From Chryseobacterium sp. 52 (GTDB lineage: Bacteria; Bacteroidota; Bacteroidia; Flavobacteriales; Weeksellaceae), in the NCBI RefSeq assembly GCF_002754245.1, contig NZ_PEEX01000001.1, positions 1,344,001 through 1,408,000 of the forward strand: a DNA stretch of 64,000 nucleotides, written 5' to 3'. Positions within the stretch are counted from its first letter, which is position 1. The number at the start of each line of letters is the position of its first letter. This document shows positions 56,998-64,000 of this stretch, one piece after another. The notes below the pieces were generated by a model. The model had not been told where the DNA came from. It worked only from the letters and a program-made list of their open reading frames with translations, and made no database searches. A program made the position numbers and the translations under genes.

Positions 56998-59547
56998 ATG
57001 CTTATTGGAGATGAATTGAAAACGATTTATTTAAATTACAGAATCAAGGAAATTGTTCCTTTTCTGATAAAGCTGACCCAAAAAGAGAAGAAAGAAACTG
57101 CAGTCATTGTAAAGAAATTTTTAAACAAAGACTGGGGGCATAATCACATTTCCATGCTTACCGTTCTTGCCTGCAGCAATACAAAAGATCAGTATGAAAA
57201 CCTTGCTTCCGGGTATTACGCAATACCGGCACATCTCGTCGATGAATTATTCCAGTCCTGTGTGCCAGAATGGATAGGAAGCAGCTACGTTTTTTTAAGA
57301 AATATAGACTACCTTAAAGTCCTGGAATGGCAGCAGAAAGGTTATTTTACACTCAGTGACGAAGTCACGGCCAAGCTTCTTTCAGAATCACTAGCTTCAA
57401 ACCCTACTGCAGAAGAAATTCTTTTCTCTTATCCGGTAACGATAAATTCCCATATCTGGCTGTTATTTCAGTATGATTCTAATTTGACCGACAACTATAA
57501 CAACGGAAAAAACTGGAAAATTCTTCTGAAGGATCTTCTCAAAGAAAATAAAATTGAACGTTCAAGACTTTTAAAGTCGTGTCTTCATGCAATCGCCCTT
57601 AATTTTTCAAAAGACCATAATACATGGTTTTTAGAACTTTTCTCTTACCTTGAGCCTTCAAATTCTGAAATTATAGAACTTCAGGACAATCTTTTTTCGG
57701 TTTTTCATTCCCCACAGCATTCACTTTTCGTTCCTGTGCTGAAAATTATAAACCCGGTCATTACAGAATCCGGTTTCAAAACTGATGATTTTCTCCATGC
57801 TGCTGTATCTTTACCCGGTCTTCAGGTTAAAAATATTTTAAATGCATTGCTTCAGACTTTAGATAAAATAGTGAAGAATGATAAAAAATACAGTGAAAAA
57901 GTTTGCCTTTTCCTGCTTCCTGTTTTTCTGAACAAAGAGGCTGCTGTACAGACAAAAGCCGCTAAAATTATCGTAAAATCCGGTGATCCGGATTCTGAAA
58001 ATCTTAAGAATGAAATACGGTCTTATGCCGGATCTTTTCTTTCTGATACCACATCACTGCTTGAAAAATTTCTCCCTCGGGGAAAAAATAATAAAGACAC
58101 ACAATCTGCAGGTGTTGAAGAATCTGGTGCCTGGCATATATCCCAATCGGTTCTACCTATTGAAACTGTCAGTGATTTTATATTTTTTGCACCACAGGTT
58201 TTCAGTAAAAACGAACCTAACGATTTTGATCTTTTTTTAGATGCTCTCGTCAGGTTGAATACTGAAATCAATGAAGAACATCTTATACAGCTGGAGCCCG
58301 CCTTCAAAGCTGCCCTTAAAATGAAAGGAAATGTTGGGATGCATCACTTATATGCCACATTTTTTATGGCTTATGGCTGCATGAAAAGCAAAAAGGCTTC
58401 TCCAATACTTAATGAAGCAAAAAAAGAATTTCCTGATCTTGAAAACTGGGGTGGAAAACGGACCCCTCTGATCTTTAAAGCTTATCAGCAATTTCTTCTG
58501 GGAATATTTCAATTTTTAGAACAGGAGAAAAACCTTCCGTTACTTTCGGTTCCGGATCGTACACCCTGTTGGATCAATATCCGTGTCCTTACCGATAAAT
58601 TAAAAATCTATCAAAATAAAAAAGAGCTTCCGGTTCCTTTCGATTTGCAGAGAGCATTACTCAGAGTAAGAAAAGAAGATTTGGAAGAATCAAAAAAATA
58701 CGCAGAGAAAAAATTGAACAAAGATTATTATGAGTTGCTGACTCCAGTTTTTGATTCCGGATATTTTAAAAATATATATGAAAAGTCTTATTTAGACGGA
58801 AATTTTAGCAGAAAGTTCGGCACCAGAAAAATATATAAAGGATATGTTTCAGAAGAAATTCCTGAGCTTACGGTAAGCGTTGAAAATAAAGAAATTTCAG
58901 CAGATGCACCTCTTTTGGATCATCTATTTAACTCATACCATGGTGTTTATAATCCTGATCTGATCCGTATTGCATATACTGCGCCCTACTTTTCCGGATC
59001 TGTTTTTGCGAAAAAATATAATGAAACACTATCCAATGCTGTATACCAGTATGACAGCAAGCTCAATACAGAATTTTTAGACGCATGGATGAAGTTGGAC
59101 CTTCCGTTTCAGCCAATGCATTATTTATTCCTTTCAGCGGGAATGTTTAGTAAGGATAAAACCTTCTCTGGTACGGCTTTTGAAGCGATTATTCATAGCA
59201 TAGTTTCAGCTGATTTTGATATTGAGGCATTAGGAATAATGATCGGTGAAAAGATCAGTTTCGGTCTTGTACCGGTTAAAAGACTGACTGATGGGATTTT
59301 GGGGGTTATTAACCTGAGTTCCAGTCATAATCAGGCTTTTGAGAAACTATTGATAGCCATTCTTACAGTAATAGATCAGCCTGTTTTGAATCTTAAAAAG
59401 CTTTTAGAGCTTTATGAAGAGCTGCTGAATCTGAATCATTCCAAAACGGATGATGCTGTGGCCGTGAGGTTAAAAGGATGGAAAAACGAAAATAACCTGA
59501 AAAAAATATTACTCAAATTAAAAACAAATGAAAGAAAGACTTTATGA
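56998..59547 (+). CDS. DUF6493-like helical repeat protein, copy 1, 849 aa
   Basis: An 849-residue, all-helical protein without signal peptide. The N-terminus (IVPFLIKLTQKEKKETAVIVKKF) and the helical solenoid (SVSLPG... ALLQTLDKI, LNKEAAVQTKAAKIIVKSGD) resemble DUF6493, found with SWIM zinc-finger proteins and MoxR/vWA systems. The protein end KKLLELYEELLNLNHSK... LKKILLKLK is shared with the next protein. Overlaps it by 20 nt. Function unknown, probably a large scaffold. Confidence 0.75.
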   Translation: MLIGDELKTIYLNYRIKEIVPFLIKLTQKEKKETAVIVKKFLNKDWGHNHISMLTVLACSNTKDQYENLASGYYAIPAHLVDELFQSCVPEWIGSSYVFLRNIDYLKVLEWQQKGYFTLSDEVTAKLLSESLASNPTAEEILFSYPVTINSHIWLLFQYDSNLTDNYNNGKNWKILLKDLLKENKIERSRLLKSCLHAIALNFSKDHNTWFLELFSYLEPSNSEIIELQDNLFSVFHSPQHSLFVPVLKIINPVITESGFKTDDFLHAAVSLPGLQVKNILNALLQTLDKIVKNDKKYSEKVCLFLLPVFLNKEAAVQTKAAKIIVKSGDPDSENLKNEIRSYAGSFLSDTTSLLEKFLPRGKNNKDTQSAGVEESGAWHISQSVLPIETVSDFIFFAPQVFSKNEPNDFDLFLDALVRLNTEINEEHLIQLEPAFKAALKMKGNVGMHHLYATFFMAYGCMKSKKASPILNEAKKEFPDLENWGGKRTPLIFKAYQQFLLGIFQFLEQEKNLPLLSVPDRTPCWINIRVLTDKLKIYQNKKELPVPFDLQRALLRVRKEDLEESKKYAEKKLNKDYYELLTPVFDSGYFKNIYEKSYLDGNFSRKFGTRKIYKGYVSEEIPELTVSVENKEISADAPLLDHLFNSYHGVYNPDLIRIAYTAPYFSGSVFAKKYNETLSNAVYQYDSKLNTEFLDAWMKLDLPFQPMHYLFLSAGMFSKDKTFSGTAFEAIIHSIVSADFDIEALGIMIGEKISFGLVPVKRLTDGILGVINLSSSHNQAFEKLLIAILTVIDQPVLNLKKLLELYEELLNLNHSKTDDAVAVRLKGWKNENNLKKILLKLKTNERKTL

Positions 59548-62224
59548 GATCCTTAATGAGGAAAAAAAACATGAGATTATTCCCTTTCTGAAGCAACTTT
59601 CTGCAGACGAAAGAAAATCCCTGGTCCCTACCATAAAAAAACTGGACAGGGAGATCAGTAAGATTGTAATGACGAAAAACTCCTACCATACTGCCGGTTC
59701 CGCAGAACAGCATTCTATTATTGATATAGCATCGTTTGTCTGCATGGAACAAAAGCATTACGGGAAAAACTACTGGAGTCTTTTCAGAGACAAAGAACAG
59801 ACCAGCAAAATACTGGAATGGGGATGTCCCCATTGGTTTTCAGACTTTATCAATGATTCTATAGATGCTGAATTTACGGCATTTAATTATCAGGATATCT
59901 TAGGATGGGCAGAGAAAGGCTATGTACAGCCTGGTCCCGAACTCCTTGGATACCATTTAAGCCTTCAGCCGTCTGATCTGGAAAAATATCCGGAAACCCT
60001 TGAAACCCACTTTTGGTATTTATGCGAATTTCCTTCGAAATCACTCCCTTTCACCAGAGAATGGCTTCCGTTGGTTCAAAAATTAATTGCCGAAAGTAAA
60101 ATTGAAAGGAAAAAATTTCTCAAAGAATGCCTTCTGGCAGCGAACAGGAATTTTAATAAAAATGTAACAGGATGGTTCATGGATGCCTTCAATATACTGA
60201 AACCTTCTGATGAGGAACTTATTTCGCTTCAGGACGAACTGATGGCGGGATTAGCTTCTGTACAGTCAAAGGCAGTCAATACCGTCTTGGCTCATCTTAA
60301 AAAAATAGTTCCGGATCCTGAATTTAAAACCAGTGAATTTTCTCATTTTCTTCCGAACCTGTTAAGTTCAGAGGTGAAAACCGTTGTTGCAGCCAGTCTG
60401 GCAGTTACCGAAAAGATTTTTCAGAAAAAGAAAACAGATACAGAAAACCTGAGAATGGCTTTGAGTGCAGCATTTGTAAGCAAAGATGAAAGTATACAGA
60501 CCAAAGCAGCAAAGATTATTCAAAGATATATTCCCGTTTCTGAAGACATGAAAGAAGCGTTGTCTCATTATGCTGACAATATATTAGCCAATGTAAGACC
60601 TGGCTTAGCCCAATATATAGAAAACCAACAGGTGGAGCTGGATGCGGTAAAAACAGAAAAGTTAGAACTGATCAGCGAAGAAAGTAAGGTTCAGGAACCT
60701 CAAAGCTTTGAAGATCTGATGTTTTTTCTTCCACAGGCAATAGAAAATCCTGGAACCCATTATTATGATCTTGCGCTGGCAGGACTTGTGCGTTTTGCTG
60801 ATGAAGCAGACTCAGGCTCTGTAAAATTGTTTGAACCAGTGTTTCAAAAAGCCTGTAAAACCATTGCCAAGTGGGAGGTACATCACTTTAATGTATTACT
60901 GTGCAATCTCATCATTAATTACGGACTTTCTCTGATAGAAAGATTCCCGCTTCAGCTTAAAACCCTGGAAAAAATATACAAAAGAACCTGCGAAGACGAA
61001 GCAACGAGAGAAGCTTATTCTACCTATCATAAAAAACTGGGAGCCATCACCGACATTCATGTGGGAGGGCTGGCTATGGAACCGTTCAAAATAATAGCAG
61101 TACATGTTTTTAATAAAATAACATCAGGAGATCAAACTCCGCTGCTGTCTACGGTAACTCATGAACCATGCTGGATAGATCCGTATGCATTGGTGGAAAG
61201 ATTTGAAACGTATCAGAATACGGATGTAAAACCTGATGATCTTGATGTACAGCTTGCATTACAGCGATGCTCACTGGAAAGAACCTCAGACGTATTACAA
61301 TGGGTTGAGGACCGGTTAAAAGGAGAATATAAAGAACTGCTTCTTTTCTTCTTTAATCGAGATGCATCTCCAGAAGGAACATTCGAACATCCGTCATGGT
61401 GGATGACTGCAGGAATTACACGTTCTCCCGGAAGAGTTTTTGAAGAATTTAAAGACTTCGGATATCATGATATTCCTAAAGAATTCCTTACCGGAATTTA
61501 CGACTGGAAAACAATAGACAGTAAAAAGAACTCCTATTATCCTGTTGAACTTAATATCAGTGTTCCAAAATACCACCTGAAAAAAAGACAGCACCAGCTT
61601 TTCCTGGAGTACTTTATTGCCGAACAAAAACATTTTTCTGAAACCCCGGCCTTTATGTGGAGTTTCCCCAATACCTTAGGAAATGTGTTCGCTAAAATTA
61701 TTAAAGATTGTCTGTTTTATTCAGGAATTGCAGAGGTGTATGAAAGAACCCTCGTTCTGAATACTGCACAGGCACTTCATCAGATGAAAAAGCCTCTGGA
61801 CGCAATGGGATATCTGTTTTTGGGAACTATTTTCCTGGATGGAGACAAAGTGATCCGCGGAACAGCTGCTGAAATCTGGCTGGAGCATGTTTCTCACAAA
61901 GTAATGGATAATACCCGTTTGGGGAAGGTTATCGGGCTGCATGAAAAGTTAGAATGGGCGCCTGTAAAAAGGTTTACGGATCTTGTACAGCATCAGATGC
62001 TTAATGTCAGCAAAGATCATAATCTGGCATTGGAAGAGCTTTTTACGTATATTCTGTTACAGATGGAAATACCTGTTACCAATCTTAAAAAAATATTGGA
62101 TATTTACCACGAGGTTCTGGCTTTAAATCAATCGGAGTCTGATAAAAACTTAAAAGAAAAACTGAATAGCTGGAAAGACAATTCCAGTCTGAAAAAAATC
62201 TGCAATCTTCTTCTAAAAAAATAG
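59528..62224 (+). CDS. DUF6493-like helical repeat protein, copy 2, 898 aa
   Basis: A paralogue of the preceding protein: same start (EIIPFLKQLSADERKSLVPTIKKL), the same QTKAAKIIQRYIP motif, LLSTVTHEPCWIDPYALVERFETYQN opposite LLSVPDRTPCWINIRVLTDKLKIYQN, and the same C-terminal KILDIYHEVLALNQSESDK. 2 nt separate it from the SWIM gene. The pair probably forms a heterodimeric scaffold. Confidence 0.75.
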   Translation: MKERLYEILNEEKKHEIIPFLKQLSADERKSLVPTIKKLDREISKIVMTKNSYHTAGSAEQHSIIDIASFVCMEQKHYGKNYWSLFRDKEQTSKILEWGCPHWFSDFINDSIDAEFTAFNYQDILGWAEKGYVQPGPELLGYHLSLQPSDLEKYPETLETHFWYLCEFPSKSLPFTREWLPLVQKLIAESKIERKKFLKECLLAANRNFNKNVTGWFMDAFNILKPSDEELISLQDELMAGLASVQSKAVNTVLAHLKKIVPDPEFKTSEFSHFLPNLLSSEVKTVVAASLAVTEKIFQKKKTDTENLRMALSAAFVSKDESIQTKAAKIIQRYIPVSEDMKEALSHYADNILANVRPGLAQYIENQQVELDAVKTEKLELISEESKVQEPQSFEDLMFFLPQAIENPGTHYYDLALAGLVRFADEADSGSVKLFEPVFQKACKTIAKWEVHHFNVLLCNLIINYGLSLIERFPLQLKTLEKIYKRTCEDEATREAYSTYHKKLGAITDIHVGGLAMEPFKIIAVHVFNKITSGDQTPLLSTVTHEPCWIDPYALVERFETYQNTDVKPDDLDVQLALQRCSLERTSDVLQWVEDRLKGEYKELLLFFFNRDASPEGTFEHPSWWMTAGITRSPGRVFEEFKDFGYHDIPKEFLTGIYDWKTIDSKKNSYYPVELNISVPKYHLKKRQHQLFLEYFIAEQKHFSETPAFMWSFPNTLGNVFAKIIKDCLFYSGIAEVYERTLVLNTAQALHQMKKPLDAMGYLFLGTIFLDGDKVIRGTAAEIWLEHVSHKVMDNTRLGKVIGLHEKLEWAPVKRFTDLVQHQMLNVSKDHNLALEELFTYILLQMEIPVTNLKKILDIYHEVLALNQSESDKNLKEKLNSWKDNSSLKKICNLLLKK

Positions 62225-62226
62225 AT

Positions 62227-63570
62227 ATGGAAGATACGCTTATTTACAATTATCGGAGACCATCGTCTTTGATAAGAGAATCCGCATCTGAAGAATTATT
62301 TCTGTCCAAATACAGCGAAATTCAGAAGAATACGGATGCTCCCTGTTTTTTCTGGGGAGAGGTTAGCCAGCCGTTTATATTGGCAAGATGCCTCATTTCA
62401 CTTTCCAATATTGTGAAATCCAGCTTTAATCTTTCGCCGTTTCAGATGGCAATGCTTAAAGATCCCATCGTTACTGCCGGAAACAGTAGGCTGCGATTTG
62501 AAGGATTTTCACACTGTGCCGGCGTTTATGCAAGAGTAGATGTATTGCCTGACGGACTGCATGGTGAATTCCTTGAAAACGGAACCACCAATGTAGATTT
62601 TAATCAGCCGATGATCACGGCGTTGGGATGCATTTGCCCCAATGAGAAAATTATGCTTTCTGTGGGCGAAAAAGAAGTAGGGCTCTATCAGGAAGAAAAC
62701 AAAGTGATCGAGAGAAAAGTTCCGCTTCCGGTAAAATGGATAAAAGGGCTCAGCACAGTCCAGATTTATCTGTCTGAATCTGAAAAGCTTCATACCTTCA
62801 ATAAGATCCAGACCCAGCAGCTCTTCAGAGGAATTCCGAAAGGACCGGTAAAGTCAGATTATTACCTGATCATCAGAGGAAATAAACCCATGTTTTCGCC
62901 TGTAAAATCAGCAGATGCGGTTTGTATTGGCGGGCTCAACAGGCTGCGTCTTCTGGAACCACTTCTTCCTTATATTGATCAGATGCAGGTATTTCCGCAC
63001 TCAGATATGCAGTCTACGACATGGCAGCTGTATATGGGAAATATAAGGTTCAGTTTTTCATTGTCAAGAGAAAGCTGGCGGGGATTTTCAGGAGAAGGAG
63101 CTGTATTGGACAGCCTGATTGATGATATTTCTGACGACTGGATTGATGCGCTGGATAAATATGCTTATGCTAACCAGTCTTTTAATCCTTCAGCTTTTGC
63201 TTTAGATGAGAATATTAGCCTGAAAAAGACAGATAATCTCACAGGAAGACTCGCTGCGATGGGATTGCTGGGATATGATCTTGATGACAATGGATTTTTC
63301 TATCGAAGGCTGCCATTTAAACTCAATCGGATTATTGGACTAAATCCAAGGATGAAAAATGCAGAAAAGCTGATCACAGAAGGAAAAGTTGAGATCTTAA
63401 ATAAAAGTGAAGCCAGAACCGAAGCCAGAGTACAGGGCACAGGGGTACATCATACCGTTATCATCGACAGTGATAAAGAACGGTGTACATGTGAGTGGTT
63501 CAGCAAATACCAGGGCGAGAGAGGACCATGCAAACATGTTCTTGCCGTAAAGAAATTAGTTCATACTTAA
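62227..63570 (+). CDS. SWIM zinc-finger protein
   Basis: A 447-residue protein ending in a SWIM finger: CTCEWFSKYQGERGPCKHVLA (CxC...CxH; residues about 424-444). SWIM fingers bind DNA, RNA or protein. The remaining part is globular with no enzyme motif. The SWIM, DUF6493-like, MoxR and vWA combination recurs in bacteria, so this trio is likely a functional partner of the bpX system 15 kb upstream. Confidence 0.85.
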   Translation: MEDTLIYNYRRPSSLIRESASEELFLSKYSEIQKNTDAPCFFWGEVSQPFILARCLISLSNIVKSSFNLSPFQMAMLKDPIVTAGNSRLRFEGFSHCAGVYARVDVLPDGLHGEFLENGTTNVDFNQPMITALGCICPNEKIMLSVGEKEVGLYQEENKVIERKVPLPVKWIKGLSTVQIYLSESEKLHTFNKIQTQQLFRGIPKGPVKSDYYLIIRGNKPMFSPVKSADAVCIGGLNRLRLLEPLLPYIDQMQVFPHSDMQSTTWQLYMGNIRFSFSLSRESWRGFSGEGAVLDSLIDDISDDWIDALDKYAYANQSFNPSAFALDENISLKKTDNLTGRLAAMGLLGYDLDDNGFFYRRLPFKLNRIIGLNPRMKNAEKLITEGKVEILNKSEARTEARVQGTGVHHTVIIDSDKERCTCEWFSKYQGERGPCKHVLAVKKLVHT

Positions 63571-63572
63571 AT

Positions 63573-63610
63573 AAAAAGGACAGCTTTATACGATAAGCCT
63601 GTCCTTTTTT
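63573..63610. terminator. Bidirectional rho-independent terminator
   Basis: AAAAAGGACAG and CTGTCCTTTTT pair around a 15-nt loop; ends the SWIM operon and the convergent VOC gene. Confidence 0.8.
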
Positions 63611-64000
63611 ATGAATACTGTTTCATCCATTCTTCATAAGAGATCACACCCAGCTCCGGCTTTCCTTCTCCCTCAAGAACCGCAATGAATTCCAGCTGAT
63701 TGCCGTCCGGATCGTTGAAATAAATAGCAAGAGCTGGCATCCACGCAAAAACCATTGGCTCATCAAGGCCATCTTTCAGAAAGTTATAAGGTTTCAGATC
63801 TTTATTCTTCAGAAAATCCACAGAATAATTTAAAATATCCTCTTTACTGCTGGAAAAAGCAAAATGCCTTGGCTGCAGGTTTTCTTTCTGCTCCCACAAT
63901 CCCAGCATGAAGTCTTTACCTTCACCGATCCACAAAAATGCAATGGGGCGGGTTTCATCTCTATGGGCAAGCCTCAGTCCCAATACTTCAGTGTAAAATT
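63609..64000 (-). CDS. VOC-family protein, cut by right window edge
   Basis: The frame continues to the window end without a start: FYTEVLGLRLAHRDE is readable up to 64000, which is the usual first helix of a VOC domain, so about 15-20 residues are missing. The second module ends YFNDPDGNQLEFIAVLEG. Glyoxalase/dioxygenase-fold enzyme of unknown substrate; marks the return to ordinary chromosome. Confidence 0.8.
   Translation of the reverse strand, partial: FYTEVLGLRLAHRDETRPIAFLWIGEGKDFMLGLWEQKENLQPRHFAFSSSKEDILNYSVDFLKNKDLKPYNFLKDGLDEPMVFAWMPALAIYFNDPDGNQLEFIAVLEGEGKPELGVISYEEWMKQYS

Overview
The window looks like chromosomal DNA of a Flavobacteriia member, most likely Chryseobacterium or a close relative. 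This is inferred from the AT-rich composition, promoters of the Bacteroidetes TAnnTTTG type, a bacteriocin-type GG-leader peptide of the kind common in that genus, a DUF4822 lipoprotein and an Omp_b-brl-type outer-membrane barrel. No 16S gene is present, so the genus is an inference.

Region 1 (1-14.1 kb) is the early/replication and recombination arm of a prophage that enters from the left. A long minus-strand operon encodes small phage proteins, a GG-leader peptide beside a lipoprotein, a C5 methyltransferase, replisome-organizer-like proteins, HNH, NinB-like and YqaJ exonuclease proteins. A divergent S24-type repressor faces it across paired operators. It ends at a 43-bp copy of the 3' half of a CAU tRNA. 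Region 2 (14.1-19.8 kb) is a second unit that ends at a near-identical 43-bp copy. It carries a 1263-residue KAP/YobI-type membrane NTPase and a McrC remnant but no integrase, and looks like a tandemly integrated cargo element.

Region 3 (19.9-26.5 kb) is ordinary chromosome: catalase, outer-membrane barrel, NAPE-PLD-like metallo-hydrolase and DUF4822 lipoprotein.

Region 4 (26.6-63.6 kb) is the exciting part: a large, mainly plus-strand RNA-centred island. It holds a DUF434 PIN/NYN-like protein, an atypical SDR, Sir2, TatD, a complete MoxR-vWA-bpX ternary system, an RNase H-like YkuK protein, a cyclic-phosphate-processing receiver (cREC) plus a deleted second copy, a compact RNA ligase, an RNase Z-like protein, a metallophosphoesterase, two paralogous DEDDh 3'-5' exonucleases, a degenerate GyrB-like protein, a soluble SPFH/Band-7 protein, two DUF6493-like proteins and a SWIM zinc-finger protein. 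Interleaved with these are at least 24 tRNA or tRNA-like genes. Four share one unusual D-arm and sit between protein genes. Eighteen lie in a 2.3-kb array (43.84-46.12 kb) that decodes almost exclusively split codon boxes and includes a T-arm-less Asp, a Cys with a long variable arm and two Leu without one. Two more, just upstream of the Band-7 gene, are circularly permuted: the 3' half precedes the 5' half. Four copies of a non-tRNA hairpin RNA element and several inverted repeats separate the array blocks. One 18-bp operator-like motif lies at a fixed distance from the -7 box of three island promoters.

Published comparative genomics (Burroughs and Aravind, from memory) links SPFH/Band-7 proteins, cREC, ligases and a tRNA-like RNA in RNA repair. 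My inference is that this island is an expanded version: damaged tRNAs are sensed, trimmed, end-healed and resealed, while the array supplies replacement or decoy tRNAs against anticodon nucleases, with MoxR-vWA-bpX and SPFH proteins as scaffold or trigger.
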